A stretch of 64,000 bases of DNA, from positions 31,321,947 through 31,385,946 of the forward strand of contig JAQNBH010000006.1 in NCBI GenBank assembly GCA_028752905.1, read 5' to 3'. Position 1 is the stretch's first letter. Each line of letters opens with the position of its first letter. A program made the translations under genes and the position numbers. The notes below the pieces were generated by a model that searched no databases, was not told the origin of the DNA, and saw only the letters and a program-made list of their open reading frames with translations. This stretch comes from Cladorhizidae sp. MBARI D1340-BT2. Its lineage: Eukaryota > Porifera > Demospongiae > Poecilosclerida > Cladorhizidae. This document shows positions 35,090 to 47,700 of this stretch, piece after piece.

Positions 35090-37828
35090 CTGGTATTTTT
35101 ACTGACTACTGCAGTATGTAACCTTGGCCATTCCTAATCAATAAGTTTCTTCACCTCTCTTTAGCCCAGTTCGGCCCGCTAGATACTAGAGTTACTTACA
35201 GTTCTTGTGAGACGACATAAGGTTCCCTGATGGCTGAAGGAACCAGGCACAGAAATATGTTACATCATTTTGGGACAGATTATCCACTGCTCTATTCTCT
35301 CTCCCAGGGATGTGCTGGCTTATAATTAGCAGATTACATTAGAGCAAAAGAATAACAGTCTTTTCATGAGGTTCATCACATTGACAACCTTTCTACCACC
35401 TAATATCAGGATGGCCACCAATACAACACTGCTACACCATTATTTAGCTGCTTGTGCCCACCACTTTTTTCCCCATAAAGCTTGCCCAATCACTAATGGA
35501 AACAGTTCCTTCACCATGATGTGAGGGATTTGCTATGTTTGTGGTAGTTTATCTTAATACCATTGCCCTCCTGATAAGAATATTCCACCCACCCATCATC
35601 GTGGGGCATTGGAATTAAGATCAATTCCCAACCCCAATCCTCCCCCTATTCTATGCTTGGACAATGCAGGCCCACCACCATAAAAGCTGACAGAAAATCA
35701 TTCTGATCCTGGTGCTATAATGGAGCTCTCTAGCTAATCCTGGCAGGTCAGTTTCTTCTCAGGAATGACCTGCCTGATTTTATTAAGCTGCATACGTATT
35801 GTAGCCGCCCAATTATTCCAACAAATGGAGTTCTAATAATTGAAAATCATCGATAACTGAACTTCAGTGTGGAAGATCTTCAGCTATTTTTAGCTCCACA
35901 TAAAATGATTGACAATCCACTCTCCTATACTGCATTCCACTGCCACTCAAGCTAAATTTATCCAGTTCTTCATAATATCACAGATCTTGAGCTCAACATT
36001 GATATTAAGGAAATCTCTTTTTGTCTTTTGAATAGGTCTGGCCATACTCTCTGTTTAGACTAGAACATGCCAGACTAGTGAATGCTATATGACATCCCTC
36101 CACATTGGATTAGGGATGTTGACCTATTGAAGTGCAAAGCACGTTACTTCATAGCAGCAGTCTGATATCAGTCATCAACATTACCATAGAAAAAAATCCG
36201 TCGTAAGCCCAAAAGTTGTGGAGAACTCAGGTTGCAGAGCAAGTTTAATGATATTGTCACCAAACTTTGGTTTGTTTGGTCGTATACCTAACCATACACA
36301 TGAGGCAATCCTAGGTCTATGATTGGTTGCCATGGATATGGGGCAGCGACATGATTGGTGACAGAGACAGCTAATAAGTGTTATTTTAGTAAACATTGCA
36401 GAGAGTGGAAGTTGTTGCATGCACCCAAAGAAGGCTGGTAGAAGAATAATTTTGATGCAAAATTCATAATTTGCAGGAGATTATTAATGTTACTTTCTGT
36501 GATGGTACTCACCAAAAAAAGTTAGATCTTTTCTTATGTCTGGGAATTTGTGAGACGAGTTCCAAATGGAAGTTTTAGACTTTCCCAGAAGATGCCTGAA
36601 ACTTGAGGGTTGCCCTAACTATGAGGTATTTGGGTTTGCATGCACTAGAATAAGTTTAAAGTAGTATAGCCACAATAGTTAAATATTTGCTCTACATTCT
36701 CATCACCGAACTTGCCATATGGTATAGAGTGAGGATATGCTCTTGGGAATAAAATTACCCCCAAAAAATCTCCTGTATTGCTGTGCACATATTCAAAATA
36801 TCTGACCATGCCCTAAGAGTTTCTCCATTGTGGTTATGATGTTTGGAAGCTAGCTACGTAGCTAACATAAGAGCAGCAAGATACTCTTTAGGAAAATGTG
36901 GACAGCTACAGACATTTGCAGCTATAAACAGGCCTGGTTATGCTCCTGCTGCAATGTTCTGTGAAACACATTACCCTAATGTTGAAGCTTATTACACATG
37001 CTCATAAGCTGATATTTATTTCAAGAGCAGCACTTCATAATCGACCATATGGATGTTAACGACATGTATACTAAACAACTTTTGGTGAAATAAAACATGA
37101 GAGGCAACTCAACCAGAGTTTAGAGATGGCATAACAGTGACATCCAACAACAGTGGAGAATTGGTCAACAAGGCATGAAAGATTGCAATCGAGCTTCAGG
37201 ACATGCAATGCATAATTCTGAAGGTGAAAGCAGTTAATATCAAGGAAAAGAAATCCATGCATATATCCAAGCTTAGTTGAGATCTTAGAGCAGTGAAAGC
37301 ATTGTGAAGAGAGGTCAATTCTGAGTCTACCTTGCTTGATAGCTATAATAGTTGCCGAGCTATGACTTTCCTGGAGCAGTTTAATGAGATGCACATAAAG
37401 AGCCTATTGATCGTAGTATTTTGTACTATTACATTGTGTTCATCCATGTTTTATTTATATATTAACTTGCTGTATGAAAGTTAATCATTGGTGAGATTTG
37501 TTTCTAGACAACTCTCTTCAGCATTGGTCAACAATATTTACAAACATTCATTTTGGAATTTGTGTATTGTTGTTCACCAAAAATGCTTCTCTCAAACTAT
37601 CCCCTTTTTCATGTGATGAGAGACGATAAGGTTTACAGTGAAATGTCAACTGTGACATTAATTTACAAAATAACTGGTTGCATATTGAGAAGTGAGGAGG
37701 ACCATATCTTGCAACAGGAATGGTCTCAGAACTAATTCAAATTCCATTCAGTATAGATACCAATGTATGATCAATTTAATCGAAAACTATTTTAGCTTTC
37801 AAAGTATTCTCAGTTGACATTGTAGATA
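35090..37828. other. Probable mobile-element debris, unassigned
   Basis: Short open pieces (a cysteine pair ICYVCGS near 35530; RNDLPDFIKLHTYCSRPIIP near 35770) look like decayed coding sequence with many stops, but I cannot assign a family. No features in 36430-37828. Confidence 0.3.
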
Positions 37829-38013
37829 TAACTTTCTCGATTATTAACTTAAATTTGCTCATTTGACATTCCTGCTAGATACTCTAACCTCAATCAGGAA
37901 TAATAAGATGCTAAGATTCGTATGAGTCTTAGCATCTCATTGTTCCTGATGAAGGCTAGAGCATTAGCCACAATGTTGAGTGGGTAAATTTAAGTTGATT
38001 GTCGAGAAAGTCT
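37829..38013. repeat. Two stem-loop repeats in inverted orientation around a hairpin
   Basis: A minus-strand copy (37829-37902) and a plus-strand copy (37944-38013) face each other across GATGCTAAGA...TCTTAGCATC, a perfect 10 bp hairpin. The plus copy has a GGCTA/TAGCC stem where other copies have GACTAGA/TCTAGTC, so pairing is kept with different bases. Confidence 0.6.
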
Positions 38014-38755
38014 GTGTAACAAACAATTCTAGCATAAAAAGCTATAGTCTCAGCAATATACTTGGCTATGTATATGCTACCTCAAGGCATCTCATCAGCT
38101 TATCTAGATGCTACTGCTCAACTTTACTGTTCTCTCCTGACATGTTCAAGACAGCAAAAACAGTAGCGCATGATTGGCATATGAACAAACATGTGTGAGT
38201 CCACTATTGTGGCTTACCAGGGAACAATTCTTATGCCAGTGTGGACAGCAGGTCCCTAACCAGTTCCAAATATGTAGGAACCAGCTTATTTTTGTGTGCA
38301 TAGAACAGCTTGCTTTTACAAATGCCTAACCATCACATAGGCAACTACGAAGAAGTTTCTCTACTATAGCTAAAGGATCCCAAAATCTAGAACGATCTGT
38401 AGATGACTTACCAAGGATGGAAAAATAAACTCAGTATGCAGAACAGGATGTAAAAGATAAAACATTTAGAGAGAAATAAGTTCATGAACTGTACAACCTA
38501 ATACCTTTTTTTTACGATATCAATTTCTGGTGCACTTCTCCCTTAAGTATATCTTTAACACTTTACTTGTATTACAATTAGTTTTTATATTTAAGTACTT
38601 CTTTTCCAGCAGTCACTGATATTAAGCAGCTCCATTTAACAACATGTGTGCAGAGTGTATGGATATTTTTTATGATGTAACTGTCAACTCACTGATTATA
38701 GATGTATACAATAACCAAAAGACACACTTTTCGTGATAGGACTTGATATAGGCAG

Positions 38756-38803
38756 AGCAACGTAAATGTGACCGTGCTACTGAAAAGCGAAAGCGACTCG
38801 AAG
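38756..38803 (+). CDS. Charged-helix exon (coiled-coil gene, copy 2)
   Basis: A 48 nt exon between GGCAG and AAG|GTGAGC, phase 1 to phase 1, reading EQRKCDRATEKRKRLE. It adds two heptads of charged helix in front of the main coiled coil. The donor is canonical here and lost in copy 1. Its phase matches the exit phase of the SAM exon at 11946-12042, but the two are 27 kb apart with copy 1 between them. Confidence 0.6.
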
Positions 38804-38856
38804 GTGAGCTTCATACTGATGATCAAAGAACCAGTTTAATCTGAGTTTTTCAATAG

Positions 38857-39135
38857 TGGAGTTGGAGAGCTCTCAAAGAGTCCTTGATCTGAAGAAGCAA
38901 CTTTCAGAGAGCTCTCAAAGTGTCATTGATCTGAAGGAAGAACTTTCAGAGAGCTCTCAAAGTGTCATTGATCTGAAGGAGCAACTTTCAGAGAACTCTC
39001 AATGTATCGTTGATCTGAAGAAGCAACTTTCAGAGAGCTCTCAAAATGTCGTTGATCTGAAGGAGAAAGTTTCGGAGAACTCTCACACTATCACTGCTCA
39101 GAAGAAGGACTTGATTCACTATGAATCAAGATATG
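38857..39135 (+). CDS. Coiled-coil exon of 14-residue repeats
   Basis: A 279 nt exon after CAATAG, ending ATATG|GTAAGC, phase 1 to phase 1. It encodes five to six copies of L-S-E-S-S-Q-x-V-I-D-L-K-E-x, exactly two heptads each, with hydrophobic residues at a/d positions. A long parallel coiled coil for self-association is the likely role. It ends in KKDLIHYESRYG. Same length as copy 1, but the third and fourth repeats differ (SENSQCIVDLKKQL here), so repeats were exchanged or mutated after duplication. No catalytic domain. Confidence 0.65.
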
Positions 39136-40021
39136 GTAAGCAATCATACTATATAAGGCATGGTGTCCAGACATTTATTTCTGTATGTTCATAACATGGA
39201 TATGTGGGAGGTGATGGCCACAAGCATGCATGGCAGGGTTTTGTTTGTGCTCATGTCTGTTTGTGCATTTGTATGTATGACTGTCTCGGAGGATCATTGC
39301 CAAACTTGGTAGGCAGATTATTAAGTATGTATCATCATTCAATTTTGAAGAGTCATGATCAATGGGGAGGGTCTGTGTCCTATTATGCTGCTTTTCATAA
39401 GTAACATCTGAGGAAAGACTTGTTTCAAGTGCATAGTTATGACTTAAAGTATTTTTATATCTTGCCTATTAACCTGTCTGTTCATTTTCATTGTGAGCAT
39501 GCTATTCCTTTGGAACTGGGGTAAAAAATCATTTTTAGCATTCATAAAAAGATTTGCATAAAATTATATCTTAGAGAATCGTGCTTAAAGCTTACATATA
39601 AATGTTTAAACAATTTACATTACTGTAATTATATACTGCAAGCCAATGGGCAATTAAAACCCGAGAGTTTGTATTGTGGGTGCTTTCATCATGAAGCTGG
39701 TTATTCCAAATGATGCCCATTCATGTTATTCACATACACATTGCTAATGATAATCTGCAATAAAGTTTGAAACTAAATTTTGATTGCGAAGCTGCTGCAT
39801 GGGCTTTAGCTAGTTGTTCTTGTTCTCAGGATTACTGAAATGTCAAAGTTGTCAACTTTCCAATGGGCACTTGTTGTAACCAGTCTAGTCCTAAAACAGC
39901 ATCTGCTGCTTGGGTTCAAAAAAGACTCCTAGCAAGCCTTGAATCCTGTTGAGATATGAGCTTTATGAGTTTGCCATCCGACATTTAGAAATACGAGTCC
40001 AACCAGATAGGGCATGCTACT

Positions 40022-40115
40022 CTACACGCCAACCGTCCCGGAATGGCCGGGACAGTCCCGAATTTTAGGCATTGTCCCGGTGGTGTCCTTGTCCCGGTAA
40101 TGTCCCGGAATTTAC
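40022..40115. other. TCCCGG-rich island, copy 2
   Basis: Equivalent of 18390-18500, inside the intron between the coiled-coil exons. Confidence 0.55.
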
Positions 40116-41098
40116 AGATACGCGCACCTTGCGCTTCCACTCGGCCACTGCAGTCCCAAAGTAAAAAAAAAAGGACACTTTTTAGGAGAGAAAAACAATT
40201 CCAGCTGGTTTGCCAAACCTTTGACCTTGTTTCGATTGGAGGTGTGGCATGCACGTGAAACTTCCCAACCAGCAAAATGGCCAGCGTAGCAAAGAAGCAG
40301 AAAGAGAGAATGCCATTTTGACGGAAACACTCTCACCGCCATAAGGCGCGAAATCGACATCGCTCGCGAACAGAGCTACAGATTTAATTTTTTACCAGGG
40401 GGTGCGCGATAGTTTAAAATTACAATCCAAGAAAAATTCCAGGTAGCACGTGATTCCGAACTGGTCACGGCAACAAAAATATAATTATATATATTTTTGG
40501 ACAATGATGACTTTACTTCACTGTGACCGTCCCTATAACTATTGGATGCTCTTCTTCGGTGAAAAGCTGCAGAGCTATCTACTGCAGACTCGCTATCAAT
40601 CAAAATCCTAGAAAAAAGTCAGATTTGTTGTTAGTGACTTTTTTACTGTTGTAGACATAGAGATGCGTAACTTTTGTTTGCCTACTTGAATAGAGCTAAT
40701 TCATATACCAAGTTATAGCTCTTTCAATTTGCAATCGAATGATATGCTTTGTTTCAAAATGTAACGGTTACCAAAAAAATTATGAGAAAAATAAATTAAA
40801 ATAAAAAAAAAGGTGTTGGGCCGGTGAAAGGGAAAGAATTTCAGGAGAAAGACAAAGGTATAAATAAAACAATATAAATAAAAGAAATATAATGAAATTG
40901 TAAAATATAGGGTAAATAATAACATCATGGGGACAGGGAAACTCGCATGCTATTGAGGGGGCGTGGTCGGAAATTCGCGTCGGAAATGTCCCGGAATTTA
41001 CTTATGGCAAGTATGTACACCCAATAACAACATTTGCTTGACTTCTAAATATGCTCATTTTATAAACTTACTTTGATAGTGTGCCTTTGAAACTGTAG

Positions 41099-41151
41099 GT
41101 CGTCTTGACACACAGAAAGCCAAAAAGGAACTGCTCAATGTCAGGTATCAG
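41099..41151 (+). CDS. Short coiled-coil exon, intact in copy 2
   Basis: 53 nt, acceptor CTGTAG, donor CAG|GTGAAG, phase 1 to 0, reading GRLDTQKAKKELLNVRYQ. The equivalent in copy 1 is one base longer and frameshifted, so this is taken as the ancestral state. Confidence 0.55.
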
Positions 41152-41652
41152 GTGAAGTTTGAGTATACACACGCATTTGACATTTATCCTTTTTTTATAT
41201 TATTTTATCATTTCATCTTCAGAGCAGAGATGTGCATATATCTAGTAAGTTACTAAGAAATAGAGATAATCTAATTGTATTTTTCATTATGTACAGTTTG
41301 TACAATTTATCAGGGGAGTAATTTTTGTAGTCAAGCTTCTTGTGTCACTAATCAAGAGTTCTCTATTCAGTATGCCATTATTTTTATGCAAAATCACTTG
41401 ATATTAAGTGGTAACTGAAATTTCATTGGTTTGCCATACACTGTGTCTTGTTATGGCGCAGAGCCTGCTTGCCTTCTTAACCTGGCTATTGTACTTGTTA
41501 AAAATATCTTAGGGTATTCTAGTTAATATTTCAGGATGGTTCACGTCATATTGTGAACCAGCCTTTAGAAGGACTATGAATGTGACCCTAACAACCCAAG
41601 GAGTGTGAGGTTCAATCAACACCAATTCACACTTAACATAGATTAGAGCGAT

Positions 41653-42345
41653 GCTAAGGCTTGGACTAGAGTTAAGGCTAAGGCTTGGACTAGAGTTAAG
41701 GCTAAGGCTTGGACTAGAGGTAAGGCTAAGGCTTGGGCTAGAGTTAAGGCTAAGGCTTGGACTATAGTTAAGGCTAAGGCTTGGACTAGAGTTAAGGCTA
41801 AGGCTTGGACTAGAGTTAAGGCTAAGGATTGGACTAGAGTTAAGGCTAAGGCTTGGACTAGAGTTAAGGCTAAGGCTTGGACTAGAGTTAAGGCTAAGGC
41901 TTGAACTAGAGTTAAGGCTAAGGCTTGGGCTAGAGTTAAGGCTAAGGCTTGGACTACAGTTAAGGCTAAGGCTTGGACTAGAGTTAAGGCTAAGGCTTGG
42001 ACTAGAGTTAAGGCTATGGATTGGACTAGAGTTAAGGCTAAGGCTTGGACTAGAGTTAAGGCTAAGGCTTGGACTAGAGTTAAGGCTAAGGCTTGGACTA
42101 GAGTTAAGGCTAAGGCTTGGACTAGAGTTAAGGCTAAGGCTTGGAATAGAGTTAAGGCTAAGGCTTGGACTAGAGTTAAGGCTAAGGATTGGACTAGAGT
42201 TAAGGCTAAGGCTTGGACTAGAGTTAAGGCTAAGGCTTGGACTAGAGTTAAGGCTAAGGCTTGGACTAGAGTTAAGGCTAAGGCTTGGACTAGAGTTAAG
42301 GCTAAGGCTTGGACTAGAGTTAAGGGTTAGGCTTGGAGTAGAGTT
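41653..42345 (+). repeat. 24 bp minisatellite, about 28-29 copies
   Basis: Same unit as at 20034. An uninterrupted plus frame (42016-42330) reads WTRVKAKA repeatedly because the unit is eight codons. It lies in an intron between the exons at 41099 and 43362, so translation is unlikely. Confidence 0.96.
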
Positions 42346-43361
42346 AATTATACTTTTTTTAACTGCTTATATCTTGGAATCATCTTTCCTCATAAACTTC
42401 AGCAACTTATAAGAATTCCTATCACTATGGTCATTGTGGCTGCTGATTCCAAATCCCTGTCTAGGAAATAATTCGAGGAATGATGGTTTAGTAGCCATTG
42501 CTAAGAACAGCTAAGCATCTCGCTTAAATTGCGTGTTGTTGTGCAGGTAGCTAATACTACACACAATGCTTGTAATACTGCATCTGTTTATGCTGCTTGT
42601 AGGAAACTATTGCATATTTCCAAATACATAACTACAAGTAATAATTACCTACCTGACTGTACGCTTGCATAAAGATATAAATATTATCCAGTTAGCAATT
42701 CCATTCTTATTTACATAGCATTAGAGATTCAAGCCTTCATGGACTATCCTTGTCACAACTGTCAAGCAAAGATAACAGGGCACTCGACCTTCAAAATTAA
42801 GCCACTACTACGAAAGGAACTAAGTCGTCTGGAATGATCCTAACACTGTCTTTTTCAAAAAGGTTGCTTGGGCAAAAAAATTAACTTTGTTGTGATGCTC
42901 GTTATGGAAAGGCAAGGATCCAGATCTAGTGGAAGCACTAGAAACATGTTAAGCAATATTGCCAGCCATATTAAAACACAAATACAGAATCTCCGACTAC
43001 TTGTTCTTTTCATTGCACTGCCTGGCACCAGAATGTTAGCAGTTGAATCGGAATGGACTTCCCTGGCTGCTGGGGAGCCACTCTCGAGAGCCTGAACTGA
43101 AGCCAAGACCACCAAGATCACCATAATTTTTCTGTATTCAGTTATTTATCACAACCTTTTTGAAATAGAAAGCCAAAGTTTGTACTTGTCATCAATAGCA
43201 GCCTCTAGCCCTAGATGCCGACTACTCTAACACCCTAGCAGTTTTAGAACTTCTATAACTTTTGACAAACATCAGATGAAGAATTGCCAAGAAATATATA
43301 TATACCATGAAATGTGTTTTTTATCTCTCATTTTTCTCAGCTAATGTTCATTGTGTTTCAG

Positions 43362-43411
43362 TGTCAAGTTAAACAGAAACTTGGAGCTCTGGAGACTGAT
43401 AATGTTAGGAT
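43362..43411 (+). CDS. Coiled-coil continuation exon
   Basis: Acceptor TTTCAG, donor GGAT|GTATGT, phase 0 to 2, reading CQVKQKLGALETDNVR. Follows the 41099 exon in frame. A third copy at 57971 has a two-base deletion and a stop. Confidence 0.5.
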
Positions 43412-43603
43412 GTATGTGGTGAAAAATGGAAATCATTGACTTCTTTTAATATCATGTAATTCTGACAGTTTGTCCACCTGTTCTTTATAGATGCACGCAC
43501 TTTATTATTTAGAGGACCACGATACAGCTGTGATTTATCATCCCTACATATATAGTATGAATGCATTCTTGATTTATAATTATTTTGATTACTGTAACTT
43601 TAG

Positions 43604-43766
43604 ACCCTGGATTGCCTACAAGTGCTGGTACAAATATTGGGACAGAGGTCTTCCATTCAAAAGATCCATACAGGTGGATACTCTATTGTTGTATTTTCTT
43701 GATTTAATGAATGTTTTATTTTTGAGACTCCATCCTTCCCTGATGAGCAAGCCAGTGAGAATCTCG
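43604..43766 (+). CDS. Linker module 2 (exon pair 43604-43673 and 43727-43766)
   Basis: First exon: 70 nt after TTTAG, ending ATACAG|GTGGAT. Entered from the 43362 exon (phase 2) it reads PWIAYKCWYKYWDRGLPFKR; its last part, GLPFKRSIQ, is in the same frame as the other modules. Second exon: 40 nt, TPSFPDEQASENLG, ending G|GTAGGT in phase 1. The intron is only 53 bp. The acceptor of the second exon is TTTTTGAG instead of TTTTTCAG as at 58324, and the tyrosine of the usual Y-E-N-P is Ser here, so this module may be weakened. Confidence 0.45.
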
Positions 43767-44236
43767 GTAGGTGTAACTTAGTTTTGATTTATTCAATCTG
43801 TTTATTTTTCCATGTGGATAATTTTTACACAAATTGATCCATACAATAAACGTGCTTTCATTAAATTAATCAAGAATCACGAAGGATCAAGAAGCACGAA
43901 GGTTATATTTTCCCTCAGGTTATCCAAGATAAAGGGATTTAATTTAGAAGTTCTATAATTTAAAGATGAAATATATGCCAAAGGAAATGCAACATGAAAT
44001 ATTGTGATCATATCCTATTTTTCTCAGCTCATGTTTAAAGATGTCAGTCAAGAAAGTAGGATTACTCTGACAATTTTTACATATGCTCTACAAAAACATT
44101 GTTTAAATGGGCAAGCATTCTTTTAAAACACAATGGGAAAAGTAGGCTACACCACTCTAGTATGCAAACATTGATTGTATTAGCCTAGTATGCACACAGT
44201 ATAAACGCATTCTAAAATGTTCCATTTTCCCCCCAG

Positions 44237-44394
44237 GATTGCCTACAAATGATGTTCCAACATTTGGCCTCTCAGGAGATGGTCTTCCAGCCATACATGT
44301 GAGCCAATACTCTTTTATTGCTTATTTTAATGTGTTGATTTGTTAATCCTACAGGCTCTATCCTTGACTGGTGAGCAAGCCTATGAAATTCCTG
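44237..44394 (+). CDS. Linker module 3 (exon pair 44237-44298 and 44355-44394), intact
   Basis: First exon (62 nt, acceptor CCCCAG, donor CAT|GTGAGC, phase 1 to 0): GLPTNDVPTFGLSGDGLPAI. A 56 bp intron follows. Second exon (40 nt, acceptor CCTACAG, donor CCTG|GTATGT, phase 0 to 1): ALSLTGEQAYEIPG. The module is a 1-0-1 cassette of about 34 residues and could be added or skipped without changing frame. Y-E-I-P could be a phosphotyrosine docking site if cytoplasmic. That role is inferred from the motif only. Confidence 0.5.
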
Positions 44395-44741
44395 GTATGT
44401 TTGGAATACTCTTTAGATGAGGTGTTTATGACAAAATTATCTCAGAACAAATAAAGAAATTTTGTAATGTCATTGTCATAAGAACCCTAATAATGTATAG
44501 GATAGCTTGATTAGAACATCTGTGAGATTTACATCAATATGAATACATGCTGAGAAATATGTCATATGAAATATTGTGTCTATTAATAACCCATTTTTCT
44601 CAGATCATGTCACAAACATTAAATTTGCACTTCAGTTTGCATAGGAACATAGTCAGCACCTTCCACATTACAAGTATCCACTATGCAATTTTCTCTGAGG
44701 ACTGAATGCTTGTAGCGACCACCCAGTGCATCATAGTATGT

Positions 44742-47700
44742 GACAGATAGCAAAGATAGAAGGAAATTTAGCAATAAAAATCCATTGGTAGAACTTGTTG
44801 AACCTGAAGTCGACTACTTGATAGTTTTAATCAATGAGGGGATCAATAACGCCTTAGCTAAAGTAGAGGCACCAGCTAGACATTGAAACAACCAGCAAAT
44901 CCTCACCTAGGGCTAACTAACCTCTAACTTTATTGCAATGATAACACAACCAGCAAACCCTCACCTAGAGCTAACTGACTTCTATCTTCATTGGAATGGT
45001 AACACAGGGTGTGCATTTTACAATCACCATTCAAATTTCATAATTCAAGCACCCCCCTTAGATGTTCAAGGCGAGTAAGTAGTTCGACTCCCTTTATTTC
45101 CCTTAGGGTAGGTATGTATCTTTATAGCCAGGTATTGCACTGGTACTCTCTATATTCAATGGAGGTTGATATTAAAAAAATCATGTCTTAGCTCTAACTT
45201 ATTTAAGCAGTTTCTTAGCATCCTGATGGTAGTTTCTTCCATCTTTAGATCAAAAAGGAATTCCAGCTTACCATGATACTTCACTATGGTGGTGCCTAGT
45301 GGACATTAAAAAAAATCCAGGAAATTTATTTTAAGTCTATCCATAACAAACTAAAATTGGTAAAGAACATAAACACAATAATTGAATTGTATGTGTGGAG
45401 CAAATCTGAGAGTTGAATCAGCAGCTACATGCTCTAGCAGCCTACTGCTCTACAGCTGTAGCATTTTAGAACTTGTATAATTTTTTCCAACATTCTGATG
45501 AAGAAGTTCCAGTAAATATATAGTATAAGATGTAGTCAGCTTGTGTTCATTGTGTATTGGTGTAAAGTTAAAACAGCTCTGGACAGAGCGTGTATTAGAA
45601 TGGAGGTAGGTGAAAGTTGGAAGACATTCATCTCCTTTCAAAGTCATATAATATTGACAGTTTTTCCACTTATTCTTTATATATGCACTGTACTTTGTTG
45701 ATTATAGTGCCAAGGATAATCTCTGATTTATTGTCCCTACATAGTATGAATACATTCTTGATATATACTCAAACTTTAGATCCTGGATTGCCTATAAGTG
45801 GTGGTCCAAAACTTAGGACATCAGGTCTTCCATCACAACCATCCAGACATGTGAGCCAATACTCTATCGTAGTGTTTACTTAATTTTACAGTGATTGTTT
45901 TAACTTTCAGACTCAATCCTTTTCTGGTGAACAAGTCTATGAAAATCCTGGATGTGAATACTGAGAGGTTCATGTTATTTTACATATTTTAGGCACTGTT
46001 AACAAATTAATTCCCTTGACATAAGTAGCCTAATACTCTACAAGTCTAGCTTATTTAAAACACTAATGTTTTTACCTCAATATGCTGAACACATGCCGAG
46101 AATGAAAGGTTGTGTCTCTTCAGTCTGTGTATGCAACATAATTGTGCTTTGTATGTAACAAATGCTAACAATAGAGTTTGCTCTGATGTATGATTTGAGT
46201 GGGTGTGTGTAGTGATTGCCCAGTGCATAATATCATGTGACAAATAACAATGAAAGGAGACAATTAGGGATGTAGATACATTGGTAGTGTAGCAGAGCCA
46301 GAGAGACAAGTGCATTAGTCCAATACTAACCAGCTGTATGTGGGCATGTAGTAAAAATTAGTTAGCTACTGGCATGCTATAACATGTATAATAATACCAT
46401 GTATTTACCTGTAGTCTTAGTGATGTATGATTATTCAAATTGTATGCATGTCAGAACAGTAGTCATAACAGCAGTCGGAGTAACTTGTTTGAGAACAGTT
46501 GAGTTGTTTTGTCTTTTGCTGTGTCTTCTATATCTTATTTATTTATCCTCTTAATATATTTAAACCTATCTGAACTCTTAACAGTCTAGCTAGTTGTCTA
46601 GAATTGTACTAAGTTGAACATTTATTGAAGTTGAATAGCTATAGCAGTACCTACTTGTTGAATAGACTGAACTCGGTCGGTTACGGGTAGACTTTGCTGA
46701 AACTTAAGTCGACCACTTTGAAGTTTTAAAGAAAGAGAGGATCAAGAACAACACTACTTAAGCGTTATTCATCTGGTAGTCATGATGACATTCACCTTCA
46801 TTATAAACTTAACCCTCCCATCACCAGAGAGATTAATAAAAAAATACTACAAATGAATGCAAGGATTGTGTTGCAAGTTAATGTCTGATGGAGAGACGGA
46901 CAATTACTTTTAGCATGATTACCAATACAGACAAAAATTTAATTCTTAGCATTATTGCTGTAATCCCAAGCCTAGACCACATTGCTTTGGGTATTCTACT
47001 ACTCCAAGTACTGGCCTAACACTATACACTGATCTGTAAATTATTGATGTCATAAAATTGTATTGCTTGTACTGTTATAGGTAGAAATATAGCAAACTTT
47101 GGCAAGGCTTGGAGGAGAAACCTCCTCGATATTGAGTACGACGATCATTTCCAGTTTAGCAAGGCCATTATCCGTGATGATTATTTCCAGTTTAGCAAAC
47201 CTTTCATACCTAGAGTATCCAAATGGAACTTAAACATCCATTTTTAAGATATCAGAAGCTTTACCTGATCCCAAGGAAGCATATCCATTGTGGGCTGCTG
47301 TGCTTCTCCCATGCCTTTTACTGTCACTCTTCCCTTCTAATTTCAATTCTCGTTATTCTGCTGTTTCAGAAGCACACTTTGACTTTTCCCTCTGATTTTT
47401 TTCCTTCTTTATTCATCCAGGAAAAGCTGCTCTGCTGAAAAAATATCTGTGCATGTAGCTATCATTTTAGTATGGACATGCACACAAGAATCTGCTCATA
47501 TACACATGACTACCATTTTCCCATTAATCACACTTCCATAGCTATATAACGCTGAATCTGTTGGCCTCCAGGAGTGCTGTACCAGCTAGCATTGTATTTT
47601 TTCATCAGTAGACTTCCTTCTTTGGTCCTAACCTGGATGAGTGCAGCTGCTAATACAGCTGTGGTTTGTAGCTAGAGTTTTCTTGCAGAACTCTAGAGGC

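Larger units (their letters stand above)
38531..43745 (+). repeat. Segmental direct duplication, copy 2
   Basis: Copy of 16900-21767, starting at the same base motif and ending at the same CCTGATG. Longer by about 350 bp, nearly all from extra 24 bp minisatellite units. Beyond 43745 this copy continues into further linker exons, whereas copy 1 is cut off. Confidence 0.96.

Noticed and set aside
42016..42330. 104-codon repeat protein (WTRVKAKA)n
   Set aside because: It is the 24 bp intronic minisatellite, whose length is a multiple of three, so any stop-free unit gives a long frame.
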